Shown here: positions 54,261-62,733 of the stretch, one piece after another
How positions within the stretch are numbered: the first letter of the stretch is position 1
How the letters are laid out: each line of letters opens with the position of its first letter
Notes under the pieces: generated by a model
The model's input: only the letters and a program-made list of their open reading frames with translations
Databases searched by the model: none
Told to the model about the DNA's origin: nothing
Position numbers and translations under genes: made by a program
From: Dyella silvatica
GTDB taxonomy: Bacteria > Pseudomonadota > Gammaproteobacteria > Xanthomonadales > Rhodanobacteraceae
DNA: 64,000 nt
NCBI RefSeq assembly: GCF_026283955.1
Contig: NZ_JAPDPE010000006.1
Location: 1-64,000, forward strand
Reading direction: 5' to 3'

Positions 54261-55829
54261 TTACGGCTGCTGATAAGCACCGATATCGATAAGGCCAGCG
54301 CCACTCAACCGTGGATTTCCGTCGTAGTCCACGCTACCGACCACGGTCGACGGCAACACCAGTCCGGCGCCGCGAGCCGGCGATGCCGCGCCCACATGCA
54401 GGTCAGGCGTGGTGGTACTGAGCAACTGCGGGTCGGCGGTAAGTGTCAGCGCATCGACACTGCTGGCCTTACGGTAAGAGCCCACATCGGTATACGACGA
54501 ACCAAGCCAAACCCAATTGGCGTTATCCAGGCTGCCGGCCGCGTTATACAAATTGTGATCGATCGTACCCGGCGTGCTGTAACCCGGATTCTGCGTCTTG
54601 CTCGGCCAGAAATTGACCAGCAGGCCATTGCTGTTGGCATAGATCACATTGTTTTCGAACACGGTGCCGCTGACGTGGAATTGAATCTGGAACTCACCAC
54701 TGCCAGTGCCCTGGCTATCGTTCTGAAACAGCGTGTTATTGACGATGGTCGCGTTCGCCGTGCCGCCATTCTTGTTGCTCGCGCCACCGATCGAAATACC
54801 CGCCGAGTTGGACAGATACACCAGGTTGTTTCGCGCGATAACGGCGCTGGTCAGCTTGTTGGCGGTTTCGCAGGCCAGCTCGATGCCGATATCGACGTGA
54901 TGCACTCGATTGCGCTCGACGGTGACTCGGGTACCGCCTTCCACGTAAATGCCGTCGCTGGAGAAATCGCCGGGGCTATAGGCACCATTGGTCTGCGAGC
55001 TGATGTTGTACACCGTATTGCCGGAGATCACCCCATCGCGGGCCTGGTCATAGATAACGCCGCCGATATTCGGCGCGGCGTTCTCGAAACCCAGGGCAGC
55101 GATACCGATGTTGTCGTTGTCATGCACAAGGTTATTGGAAATGGTCCACTGCTCGACATTGCCGGTCAGCGACAGCGACTCGCTGCAACCGGTGCGCAGG
55201 TGATCCACTTCGTTACCGCTGATGACCAGGTTATTGATCGATGCCGGCGCGCGACTGCCATACACCTCGATGCCGAACGCATTGCCATTGGGGCAGCTCT
55301 CGACCGTGTTGACGATATCGTGGACATGATTGTTGAGCAGGCTGATATAGCTGCCCGCACCGCTGATATAAATGCCTATCGGTGTCGAGGTGGTGCTCGA
55401 CGCGGAGTAATAACCCACATCGAAACCCTGGATCGTGACGTAACTGCGATCAGCCAGATTCCACACGCCGCGCATGGCGCTGGCAGGTATCGAAAGCCCT
55501 TTGCCGCTGAGCGCCGCGGTTTCACCCGGATAGCTGGAAAAAGTAATCGGACCGGCCGCGGCCGAACCCGAGGTGGGTACATCGACCGTCTCGTTATACA
55601 CACCGCCGCGTACATACACCGTGTCGCCTGGCATCACGCTGTTGGCCGCGCGCTGCACCGTGCGCCATGGCGCATCCAGCGTGCCGGCATTCGTATCCAG
55701 ACCGTTGGTGGCCACGTAGTACACATGGCCGGTGGACATGCCGGCAGCCAGACTCAACTGCGGATAAAGCGCTGCGGCGAGCGCCACACTCAGTACTTGC
55801 AAAGCTACGGAAACGCTTACGTTCTTCAT
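54261..55829 (-). CDS. Secreted right-handed beta-helix protein
   Basis: A 522-residue protein with a signal peptide (VALQVLSVALAAALYPQLSLAAG). It opens with YYVATNGLDTNAGTLDAPWRTVQRAANSVMPGDTVYVRGGVYNETV, the DUF1565/pectate-lyase-like entry motif. The body consists of repeated coils with N-rich turns (GNEVDHL, NNLVHDNDN, GNTVYNIS, RNRVHHVD, RNNLVYLSN, NNTLFQND), typical of NosD/parallel-beta-helix proteins; the C-terminus has GAYQQP. It probably binds or cleaves an acidic polysaccharide outside the cell. No catalytic site can be assigned. Single gene. Confidence 0.88.
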   Translation of the reverse strand: MKNVSVSVALQVLSVALAAALYPQLSLAAGMSTGHVYYVATNGLDTNAGTLDAPWRTVQRAANSVMPGDTVYVRGGVYNETVDVPTSGSAAAGPITFSSYPGETAALSGKGLSIPASAMRGVWNLADRSYVTIQGFDVGYYSASSTTSTPIGIYISGAGSYISLLNNHVHDIVNTVESCPNGNAFGIEVYGSRAPASINNLVISGNEVDHLRTGCSESLSLTGNVEQWTISNNLVHDNDNIGIAALGFENAAPNIGGVIYDQARDGVISGNTVYNISSQTNGAYSPGDFSSDGIYVEGGTRVTVERNRVHHVDIGIELACETANKLTSAVIARNNLVYLSNSAGISIGGASNKNGGTANATIVNNTLFQNDSQGTGSGEFQIQFHVSGTVFENNVIYANSNGLLVNFWPSKTQNPGYSTPGTIDHNLYNAAGSLDNANWVWLGSSYTDVGSYRKASSVDALTLTADPQLLSTTTPDLHVGAASPARGAGLVLPSTVVGSVDYDGNPRLSGAGLIDIGAYQQP

Positions 55830-56024
55830 GCAATCTCCATGTCATGTCTACGGGGAAGTGGGAACCGCGGCCAGCGCCAGCGGTACGACAGGGTGCGCGT
55901 CTGTGGACGGCTATATCGTGACAACGTCGACGAAACCGACGCGTCGCAACGTCAGTTTCAAGCAAGCATGACGACGCTCCGGATCAGTCCGGCAGCGGGC
56001 CTATGCGTCAACGAAAACCGGCGA

Positions 56025-56528
56025 CTAGAACGGCAGCCAGTGCAACAACATGCCGAGCACGAGCGCGGCAAAGATGCCGGCGACAACGTCGTCCACCATC
56101 ACCCCCAGACCGCCTTTGAGATGCCGGTCGAGCCAGCTGATCGGCCAGGGTTTCCACACATCGAAAAGGCGAAACAAGACAAACCCCGCCACGATGGCCC
56201 ACCACGGCGCAAGCAACGCTGGAATCAAGGCAATCCATTGGCCGATGAATTCGTCCCAGACGATGCTGCGATGATCGTCCACGCCAATCGCGCGCCCGGC
56301 GATGTTGCAGGCCCATACGCCGATGACGAAACCCAACAGCAAGACCGCGCCGTACCAAGGCAGGCTCAGCTCGCGCAACCACAGCCACGGCAGCAACGCA
56401 GCTAAAGAACCGAAGGTTCCCTGCGCTAGCGGGGTCAGCCCCGAACCGAAGCCGCAGGCCAGCCAGCCGGCTGGGCTAGCAAGCAAGGCGCGGCGTTGTT
56501 CGACGGTGAGAATTTTCTTGGCGCTCAT
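56025..56528 (-). CDS. pgpA: Phosphatidylglycerophosphatase A
   Basis: A 167-residue inner-membrane enzyme that dephosphorylates phosphatidylglycerophosphate to phosphatidylglycerol. It shows the PgpA pattern: GFGSGLTPLAQGTFGSL, RSIVWDEFIGQWIAL with the conserved acidic pair, RLFDVWKPWPISWLDRHLKGGLGVMVDDVVAG, and several membrane helices. The ATG at 56528 overlaps the thiL stop (ATGA). The frame extends to 56699, but the upstream part is thiL read out of frame. thiL-pgpA is a standard pair in gammaproteobacteria. Confidence 0.93.
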   Translation of the reverse strand: MSAKKILTVEQRRALLASPAGWLACGFGSGLTPLAQGTFGSLAALLPWLWLRELSLPWYGAVLLLGFVIGVWACNIAGRAIGVDDHRSIVWDEFIGQWIALIPALLAPWWAIVAGFVLFRLFDVWKPWPISWLDRHLKGGLGVMVDDVVAGIFAALVLGMLLHWLPF

Positions 56529-57493
56529 GCGGCGAAATGATCCCAGCCCTGACCGGCGGTTTCCAGCCATTGACCATCCACGTCGCGCACGCGCACCCCG
56601 CTGCCTTCGACGATGCGGCCAATCCGCGTCGCGCCACAGCCTAGCCGGGCCAGGTCGGCCTGCACCTCGGCGACGCGCGCTGCGGGTACGGTAAAGCACA
56701 GCTCGTAATCGTCGCCGCCGCTCAAGGCAAAATCGCGCGCAGCAGTGTCATCGAACACATCGTGCAAAGCCGGCGATAGCGGCAGCAACACCGCGTCGAT
56801 CTCGGCGGCCACACCGCTGGCTACGCAAATATGGCCGAGATCGGCCAGCAAACCATCGGATACATCGATGCAGGATGTCGCCCGCTCGCGCAAGGCCATG
56901 CCGGTGGACAGGCGCGGCGTGGGGCGATTCAGGCGCTCCAGCAAAAAAACCTGCCGCGCATCGTTTTCATCGATACGCCCGCCACGCTGCAGCAACTGCA
57001 AGCCGGCGGCCGCATCGCCCAGGGTTCCAGTGACCAGCACGGCATCGCCGACGCGGGCCCCCGAACGCAGCAAGGCTTTGCCGGGCGAGACAAAACCATG
57101 CACCGCGACGCTGATGGTCATCGGCCCGCGGGTGGTGTCGCCGCCGATCAACGCCAGACGATACGGCTGCGCCAACTGCGCAAAGCCCTCGGCAAAGCCT
57201 TCGATGAATTCCGGATCAGGCCGAGGCAAGGTCAGCGCCAGCAAAGCCCAGGCCGGGCTGGCACCCATCGCGGCCAGGTCGGACAGATTCACCGCCAAGG
57301 CTTTCCAGCCGATGTCGGCCGGCGCGGTACCTGGTGGATAGTGCACACCCTCGACCATCGTATCGATGGCTACCGCCAGCTCCTGCCCCGGCGGCGGCGC
57401 CAGCACGGCGGCATCGTCGCCAATGCCTAGACGCACATCGTCACGACTCTGCGCAGTGCGGCGGCGAATCAGTTCGATCAGGTCGAATTCCAT
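56525..57493 (-). CDS. thiL: Thiamine-monophosphate kinase
   Basis: A 322-residue ATP-dependent kinase converting thiamine monophosphate to thiamine diphosphate. ThiL motifs are GIGDDAAVLAPPPGQELAVAIDTMVEGVHY, GWKALAVNLSDLAAMGASP, LIGGDTTRGP and CIDVSDGLLADL. Length and order are normal. It is followed by pgpA with a 4-nt overlap; upstream lies a 61-nt gap to the GNAT gene. Confidence 0.95.
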   Translation of the reverse strand: MEFDLIELIRRRTAQSRDDVRLGIGDDAAVLAPPPGQELAVAIDTMVEGVHYPPGTAPADIGWKALAVNLSDLAAMGASPAWALLALTLPRPDPEFIEGFAEGFAQLAQPYRLALIGGDTTRGPMTISVAVHGFVSPGKALLRSGARVGDAVLVTGTLGDAAAGLQLLQRGGRIDENDARQVFLLERLNRPTPRLSTGMALRERATSCIDVSDGLLADLGHICVASGVAAEIDAVLLPLSPALHDVFDDTAARDFALSGGDDYELCFTVPAARVAEVQADLARLGCGATRIGRIVEGSGVRVRDVDGQWLETAGQGWDHFAA

Positions 57494-57554
57494 CTAAGCG
57501 CCTATCAGTCGCTCAAGCCTTTCGTGCGGTTTGTAGCGCAGAACGACTTGCGTT

Positions 57555-58100
57555 TCAGCGAGAAAAAATCACCGTCGGCTTACCGTGGTACGTGGTTTCC
57601 TGTAGGCGCTGGAATCCAGCTTTCTCGGCCACGCGAATCGAAGCGAGGTTGTCCGGCGAGATAATGCATACGGCACGACGGTCGGTGAAATGAGCCTGCC
57701 CCCAGTCGATAACCGCGGCCACCACTTCGCTTGCATAGCCTTTGCCATGGGCCTGCGGCGCCAGCACCCAGCCGAACTCCAGCATGCCATCCAGGCGCGG
57801 TTCGATGTCGCGCTTGAGATCGGTAAAACCGATATCGCCGATATAGCGGCCGCTGTCTTTTTCTTCGACCGCCCAATAGCCGAAGCCGAGCAGGCTCCAG
57901 AATCCGGCATAGCGCATCAAGCGATCCCAGACCTCCTCGGCATTGAACGGACGGCCACCGATAAAGCGAGTGACCTCCGGCGACGACCAGATCGCCAGGC
58001 AGGTTTCAAAGTCGTCGGCGCGATGCGCGCGCAGGCGCAGGCGCGCCGTTTCGAGCTCGGGAATCTGCCGGGTCATCTGCCCCATCGTCGAATCTGGCAT
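57555..58100 (-). CDS. GNAT acetyltransferase, RimJ/RimL type
   Basis: A 181-residue protein of the N-acetyltransferase_3 group: IPELETARLRLRAHRADDFETCLAIWSSPEVTRFIGG at the start, acetyl-CoA loop VLAPQAHGKGYASEVVAAVIDWG, and PDNLASIRVAEKAGFQRL near the end. It likely acetylates a protein N-terminus or small amine; the substrate is unknown. ATG 58100 shares its A with the nusB stop (TGATG), so it is translated with nusB. It stands between nusB and thiL, which are usually adjacent. Confidence 0.88.
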   Translation of the reverse strand: MPDSTMGQMTRQIPELETARLRLRAHRADDFETCLAIWSSPEVTRFIGGRPFNAEEVWDRLMRYAGFWSLLGFGYWAVEEKDSGRYIGDIGFTDLKRDIEPRLDGMLEFGWVLAPQAHGKGYASEVVAAVIDWGQAHFTDRRAVCIISPDNLASIRVAEKAGFQRLQETTYHGKPTVIFSR

Positions 58101-58549
58101 CAGCCGCGTTTTTCCGTCGCCCGCCACGAGGTGGCCAATTTATCCAGCACGCCATTGACGTAGCTATGGCCGTGGTCGGCGCCGAAGCGCTTGGTCACTT
58201 CGATGGCTTCGTTGAGGATGACCCGGTATGGCACATCGGGGCGAAACTTCAGCTCATAGGCCGCCAGGCGCAGCACCGCGCGTTCGATCGGATCGATTTG
58301 CGCTACCTCGCGATCGACAAACGGCTTCAGGCCTTCGTCCAGTTCATTGAGATGCTTGGCGACGCCTTGCAGCAGATCTTCGAAATAGCCGAGGTCGGCC
58401 ACTTCCATATCTTGCTCGTGGCGAAACTGCTCGATCACCGCGGTCATGTGACTGCCACTGAGCTGCCACGCATACAGCGCCTGCAGCGCACGGCGACGGG
58501 CGCGTGAGCGAGCGGCCAGATCGATACCTTCGGGGCGCTGGTTCATCAC
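58100..58549 (-). CDS. nusB: Transcription antitermination protein NusB
   Basis: A 149-residue all-helical protein. It shows the NusB pattern [75 protein letters not shown]. It binds boxA RNA with NusE in rRNA antitermination. It overlaps ribH by 4 nt (ATGA), the usual ribH-nusB arrangement. Confidence 0.95.
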   Translation of the reverse strand: MMNQRPEGIDLAARSRARRRALQALYAWQLSGSHMTAVIEQFRHEQDMEVADLGYFEDLLQGVAKHLNELDEGLKPFVDREVAQIDPIERAVLRLAAYELKFRPDVPYRVILNEAIEVTKRFGADHGHSYVNGVLDKLATSWRATEKRG

Positions 58550-59010
58550 TTCAACCGCGCATAAAGGTTGACCATTTCCAGCGCGGCAATGGCGGCATCG
58601 GCGCCCTTGTTGCCCGCCTTGGTGCCGGAGCGCTCGATCGCCTGCTCGATGCTGTCGGTGGTCAGCACGCCAAAGGCCACCGGCACGCCGGAGCTATAAG
58701 CGGCCTGGGCCAGGCCCTTGGCGCACTCGCCGGCAACGTAGTCGAAATGCGGGGTGGAGCCACGGATGACCGCACCCAGGGCGATGACGGCGGCGTATTT
58801 GCCGGAGTTGGCCAGCTTGTGCGCGGCCAGGGCGATTTCCCAGGCACCCGGCACGCGAATCAGCTCGATAGCGTCGTCTTTGACGCCGTGACGCACCAGC
58901 ACGTCGTGGGCACCGGCCACCAGGGGCTCCACGACGAAACCGTTGAAACGGCCCGCAACAATGGCAAAATGGCCTTTCGGCGTGGCGAAATCGCCTTCGA
59001 TAATCTTCAT
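58546..59010 (-). CDS. ribH: 6,7-dimethyl-8-ribityllumazine synthase
   Basis: A 154-residue enzyme that joins 5-amino-6-ribitylaminouracil and 3,4-dihydroxybutanone 4-phosphate to form lumazine, the penultimate riboflavin step. Motifs: [45 protein letters not shown] with the active-site His, [17 protein letters not shown], and [12 protein letters not shown]. It heads the ribH-nusB-GNAT run. Confidence 0.95.
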   Translation of the reverse strand: MKIIEGDFATPKGHFAIVAGRFNGFVVEPLVAGAHDVLVRHGVKDDAIELIRVPGAWEIALAAHKLANSGKYAAVIALGAVIRGSTPHFDYVAGECAKGLAQAAYSSGVPVAFGVLTTDSIEQAIERSGTKAGNKGADAAIAALEMVNLYARLK

Positions 59011-59108
59011 ACTGAATGTGTTCCTTACTGGGCTTCTAGCCCATGCGGGCAGGGTATTTTACGGGTTTACGGGGTCGCGTGCCGGCGCTGGCGGGCGCCG
59101 CGCCGGTT

Positions 59109-59453
59109 TCAATCCTCGACCGGCTCGAAATCGACCGGCACAAAATGCTCGCCGTCGCTCCCTCGCTCAAAAGCACTGCCGACAGGCGCGCCCAGCAAAG
59201 CGACAATGGCCGGGTCGTAGTTGGCGATCGTATTGACGTCATAAATAGCTAAATTGTCTGAATCGTCCATGTATTCATCCGATTCCAGACCGGATAAAAA
59301 CCGCCAACCGCTATCGATCTCGTTGTCCGGCGCCTCCCGGTAGCAATAGCCCACCGCGTGACCCTCGACCGTAATCATGTCGGTGGCAAAACAGGCGCCG
59401 TGCCCGGTAGCGAGTGGCTGGAAATCAGCGGCATTAATCTTGTAAGCCTTCAA
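59109..59453 (-). CDS. DUF2185 (Imm33-like) protein
   Basis: A 114-residue acidic cytosolic protein whose middle and end (SGWRFLSGLESDEYMDDSDNLAIYDVNTIANYDPAIVALLGAPVGSAFER) are diagnostic of DUF2185, a family proposed to include immunity proteins of polymorphic toxin systems. No toxin gene is next to it. The start is TTG 59453 with GGGAG at 7 nt. It follows the LD-carboxypeptidase gene by 14 nt and is probably in the same transcript. Confidence 0.82.
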   Translation of the reverse strand: MKAYKINAADFQPLATGHGACFATDMITVEGHAVGYCYREAPDNEIDSGWRFLSGLESDEYMDDSDNLAIYDVNTIANYDPAIVALLGAPVGSAFERGSDGEHFVPVDFEPVED

Positions 59454-59467
59454 AGTGACTCTCCCTG

Positions 59468-60406
59468 TCAGGCCAGCGACGGCAGGTGCGGATAACCGCT
59501 GAATGACAAATGGGCCCGCCCGGCCGATACACGCAACCGCGCCGGCGCGCCAAACGGCAAGGTGAATTTGTCGGGCTCGTGGCCGAACGGCATGCCATCG
59601 AGTACCGGGATACCGGCGATCCGGCGCAGCTGGGCAAAGCCCTCGGCCAGCCCGTAGCCATTGTCATAAGCGCTGGGCCGGCAGTCGGTGAAATCCGCCA
59701 GGATCAGCGCGCGCTGCCGCCCGAGCACGCCGGAGAGGTGCAATTGATACAGCAAGCGCTCGATCCGGAACGGCGGCTCGCCGACGTCCTCGATAAACAA
59801 AATGCCATCGTCGATACGCGGAAAGTACGGCGTATCCAACAAGCTGCACAGCACCGCCAGATTGCCGCCCCATAGCGGGCCGTGCAGATCCAGCTCCGCC
59901 TCGCCCAGGCCAGCCGCATCGCTGCACGACCACGCCGCCTCCGATTGCGCCGAACGCACGGTGCGCCAGAAATGCGGCAAGGTCAGTCCGCTAAGGGTTT
60001 CGGCGCCAAAATCCGGCCCCAGCATCGGGCCACCCAGGGTGCACAAACCGCTCTTGGCATACAGCGCCAGCTGCAAGGCGGTGAAATCGCTATGCCCGAC
60101 GATCGCGCTGGACGCACCGGTCAGGCGCTCGCGCAGGGCGTCGTAATGCAGATGCTCCAGCAGACGAGTCGCGCCGTAGCCGCCACGGATCATCAAGGCG
60201 ATGTCTGGCAGCACTTCGCAGCTGGCCAGCTGATTGATATCGGCGGCACGCTCGGCATCGCTGCCGGCGTAGCGAAGCTCGCTGCGATCGAGCACCTCCA
60301 GCCCATCCACCGCGCAACCGGCGGCGTGCAGGCGGGCGACCCCACGAGTCATCGCAGCGCGGTTGTGCGGGTAGCCGGAGGGGGCGAACAGACGGACCTG
60401 GGTCAT
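59468..60406 (-). CDS. LD-carboxypeptidase (family S66)
   Basis: A 312-residue serine peptidase that removes the terminal D-Ala from tetrapeptide stems during murein recycling. The catalytic set is visible: Ser in GHSDFTAL, Glu in FIEDVGEPPFRIERLL and His in GHEPDKFTLPFG, along with IRGGYGATRLLEHL. ATG 60406 gives the family start (TQVRLFAPSGYP); the longer frame to 60763 runs through the end of ribB. Its position between riboflavin genes is unusual. It has no signal peptide, consistent with a cytosolic LdcA. Confidence 0.92.
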   Translation of the reverse strand: MTQVRLFAPSGYPHNRAAMTRGVARLHAAGCAVDGLEVLDRSELRYAGSDAERAADINQLASCEVLPDIALMIRGGYGATRLLEHLHYDALRERLTGASSAIVGHSDFTALQLALYAKSGLCTLGGPMLGPDFGAETLSGLTLPHFWRTVRSAQSEAAWSCSDAAGLGEAELDLHGPLWGGNLAVLCSLLDTPYFPRIDDGILFIEDVGEPPFRIERLLYQLHLSGVLGRQRALILADFTDCRPSAYDNGYGLAEGFAQLRRIAGIPVLDGMPFGHEPDKFTLPFGAPARLRVSAGRAHLSFSGYPHLPSLA

Positions 60407-60488
60407 GGGTATCGAGTGTGCAGTGATGGGAGCTTGAGTATGGACAGCAGCATGTGGCATCGAGCGGGCACAAATATGGCGCCCTGCT

Positions 60489-60511
60489 CCGGCCTGGCGT
60501 AGCCAGGCCGG
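60489..60511. terminator. Hairpin after ribB
   Basis: CCGGCCTGGC (60489-60498) pairs perfectly with GCCAGGCCGG (60502-60511), 10 bp, loop GTA, 8 nt past the ribB stop on the minus strand. No T-run. Confidence 0.55.
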
Positions 60512-60518
60512 CTTATGC

Positions 60519-61610
60519 TCAGACGTAACCAACCACTTCCAGGCCAAAACCGCCCAGGCCGACCAGCTTGCGCGGCGTACCAAGTACCTGCAAACGATGC
60601 ACGCCCAGGTCGGTGAGCATCTGCGCGCCCAAGCCATGCTGCCGCCACTCTCGCCGCTGCAACTCTTCCGGCGCCTGGGTTTGCGGCTGCCCGCTAAGCC
60701 GGCGCAACAGCACCTCGGGCGTGTCTTCGCCCGATAGCACCAGTAGTACGCCGCGGTCTTCATCGGCGATGCGGCGCAATGCGGCGGTCACCGTCAAACC
60801 CAGGTCGTCGCGCTGCAGATGCAAGACATCGGACAAGGTGTTGCGCACATGCACCCGCGACAACACCGGCGCGCCGTCGTCGACCGTGCCACGCACCAAG
60901 GCAAAATGCAGGCCCTGGCGGATCACATCGCGATAAGCGACCAGGCGGAACGGACCGAACTCCGTCTGCACTTGTTCTTCGTACACACGCTGCACGGTCT
61001 TCTCGGTTTGCTGCCGGTAGCGAATCAGGTCGGCAATGGAGCCGATCTTCAAACCATGCTTTTTCGCAAACACTTCCAGCTCGGGGCGGCGCGCCATCGA
61101 GCCGTCTTCATGCAGCACCTCGATCAAGACCGCCGCCGGCTCAAGACCCGCCAGCGCCGCCAGATCGCAACCTGCCTCGGTATGCCCGGCGCGGGTCAAC
61201 ACACCGCCCGGCTGCGCGGTCAGCGGAAAAATATGCCCTGGCTGGGCCAGATCCTGCGGCTTGGCATCCGCTTTCACCGCGACTTGGATCGTGTGCGCAC
61301 GGTCATGCGCCGAGATGCCGGTGGTGACGCCTTCGGCCGCCTCGATCGAGACGGTGAAATTGGTGTGGTACGACGAGGTGTTATCGCTAACCATCGGGCG
61401 CAGGCCCAGTTGCTGCGTACGCTGCTCGGTCAAGGTCAGGCAAACCAGGCCGCGCGCCTCGCGCACCATGAAATTGATATCTTCCGGCCGCACCATTTGC
61501 GCGGCCATGATCAGATCGCCCTCGTTCTCGCGATCCTCGTCGTCAAGAATCACCACCATGCGGCCGGCGCGGATATCGTCGAGAATTTCTGGAATCGTAT
61601 TGAATGACAT
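60519..61610 (-). CDS. ribB: 3,4-dihydroxy-2-butanone-4-phosphate synthase with degenerate GTP cyclohydrolase II domain
   Basis: A 363-residue protein. Residues 1-205 are a complete DHBP synthase (DDEDRENEGDLIMAA, HTNFTVSIEAAEGVTTGISAHDRA, HIFPLTAQPGGVLTRAGHTEAGCDL), making dihydroxybutanone phosphate from ribulose 5-phosphate. Residues 210-363 align with GTP cyclohydrolase II by position but lack the zinc-binding Cys triad (normally near SECLTGD and RCDCG) and cyclohydrolase active-site residues. The second domain is therefore likely inactive, so GTP cyclohydrolase must come from another gene. It lies 66 nt after ribE. Confidence 0.9.
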   Translation of the reverse strand: MSFNTIPEILDDIRAGRMVVILDDEDRENEGDLIMAAQMVRPEDINFMVREARGLVCLTLTEQRTQQLGLRPMVSDNTSSYHTNFTVSIEAAEGVTTGISAHDRAHTIQVAVKADAKPQDLAQPGHIFPLTAQPGGVLTRAGHTEAGCDLAALAGLEPAAVLIEVLHEDGSMARRPELEVFAKKHGLKIGSIADLIRYRQQTEKTVQRVYEEQVQTEFGPFRLVAYRDVIRQGLHFALVRGTVDDGAPVLSRVHVRNTLSDVLHLQRDDLGLTVTAALRRIADEDRGVLLVLSGEDTPEVLLRRLSGQPQTQAPEELQRREWRQHGLGAQMLTDLGVHRLQVLGTPRKLVGLGGFGLEVVGYV

Positions 61611-61676
61611 GCGTTGTTCCTTGAAATGAAATGCTCCCCCTGCGCTGTTCGGCAAAGGGGCGAAGCAACGCCGGAA

Positions 61677-62318
61677 TCAGGCGAAGCCGTGCTGCTTCAA
61701 AAAGGCCTCGTCCAACCTCGGCGCCTCGCCGCTGCTGAGCAAGCGCTCGACATAACGCGCGACGACATCCACCTCGATGTTCACCGCGTCACCGGGGCGG
61801 CGCGCGTGGAATGCGGTGTGTTCGACCGTGTGCGGAATCAGATTGACGCCAAAGCGATGACCGGCCACTTCGTTGACCGTCAGGCTGGTGCCATCGATGC
61901 ATACCGAGCCCTTGGCGGCGATATAGCGCGACAATGCCGCCGGCACCTCGAACGTCCAGCGCTGCGAACGACCGTCCGGGGTGACCGAAACCACTTTGCC
62001 CAGGCCATCCACATGGCCGGACACCAGATGGCCGCCGAGGCGGTCGGCCAGGCGCAGCGCTTTTTCCAGATTGACCGGATCGCCCGCCTTGAGCTTACCC
62101 AAGGTGGTCAGCGACAGGGTTTCGTTGGAGACATCGGCACTAAAGCCGCGCGGCTCCAGCGTCACCGCGGTCAGGCAGACGCCGGACACCGCAATGCTGT
62201 CGCCCAGTTGCACATCGGAGAGATCGAGAGCGGCGGTATCGACGGCTAAACGCACATCGCCGCCACGCGGTTCAATGCGCGCGATACGGCCCACCGTTTG
62301 AATGATGCCGGTAAACAT
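61677..62318 (-). CDS. ribE: Riboflavin synthase, alpha subunit
   Basis: A 213-residue enzyme with the classic two lumazine-binding domains: MFTGIIQTVGRI, GDSIAVSGVCLTAV and SLTTLGKLKAGDPVNLEKALRLADRLGGHLVSGHVDG, then the second barrel with GSVCIDGTSLTVNEV and HTVEHTAF. It dismutates two lumazines to riboflavin. ATG 62318 has GGAG at 8 nt; ATG 62324 is too close to it. An FMN riboswitch lies upstream. Confidence 0.95.
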   Translation of the reverse strand: MFTGIIQTVGRIARIEPRGGDVRLAVDTAALDLSDVQLGDSIAVSGVCLTAVTLEPRGFSADVSNETLSLTTLGKLKAGDPVNLEKALRLADRLGGHLVSGHVDGLGKVVSVTPDGRSQRWTFEVPAALSRYIAAKGSVCIDGTSLTVNEVAGHRFGVNLIPHTVEHTAFHARRPGDAVNIEVDVVARYVERLLSSGEAPRLDEAFLKQHGFA

Positions 62319-62385
62319 CAGCATGCTCCCTGCGGGGAGATGCGGCGGTTTGAAAACTGCATGGAAGACATGAAACGTACTCCGC

Positions 62386-62418
62386 AAAAAAATAACAGCG
62401 AGTACGCCCCAAGGCGTA
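62386..62418 (-). terminator. Possible expression platform of the FMN riboswitch
   Basis: On the minus strand TACGCC-TTGG-GGCGTA (62418-62403) is followed, after 10 nt, by T7 (62392-62386). The distance to the T-run is longer than usual for an intrinsic terminator, so control could instead involve the ribosome site. Confidence 0.4.
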
Positions 62419-62453
62419 TGGCAGGCGCGCACCCGCGAAGGTGAGCGCCATAC

Positions 62454-62623
62454 CGTCTTCTCTCATCCGGACTATGAGCCAGCCCCGCTAACGGAGCTGG
62501 CCAAACCGTCGGCCCCGGCATCAAACCGGATCTGCTGACCTTTCGCGATGTTTGCGAAAGCGCTCGCGGGCTCGTGCTTGCGCACCTACCGCCGGTGGGG
62601 AATTCCACCCCGCCCTGAAGACG
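62454..62623 (-). promoter_or_regulatory. FMN riboswitch (RFN element)
   Basis: Read on the minus strand, the region has the conserved RFN blocks: CTTCAGGGCGGGGTG, CCCACCGGCGGTA, AGCCCGCGAGCG, AGCAGATCCGGT, GCCGGGGCCGACGG and AGTCCGGATGAGAGAAGACG. The closing stem P1 pairs 62617-62623 with 62454-62460. Binding of FMN should lower expression of ribE and the following rib genes. Confidence 0.96.
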
Positions 62624-62733
62624 TCGTATGGTTTTTGCCAGTCAGACTGGCGGTGCGAGTCTAACACCATCGCCCGGATCGCCCGAACCGGCACAACCGG
62701 ACAGCGTGTTTCGCCAGGCGGACGGCGGCCGAG

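Noticed and set aside
54396-56405. A 669-codon plus-strand frame opposite the beta-helix and pgpA genes
   Set aside because: It crosses two well-supported minus-strand genes and their spacer and has shadow-type composition.
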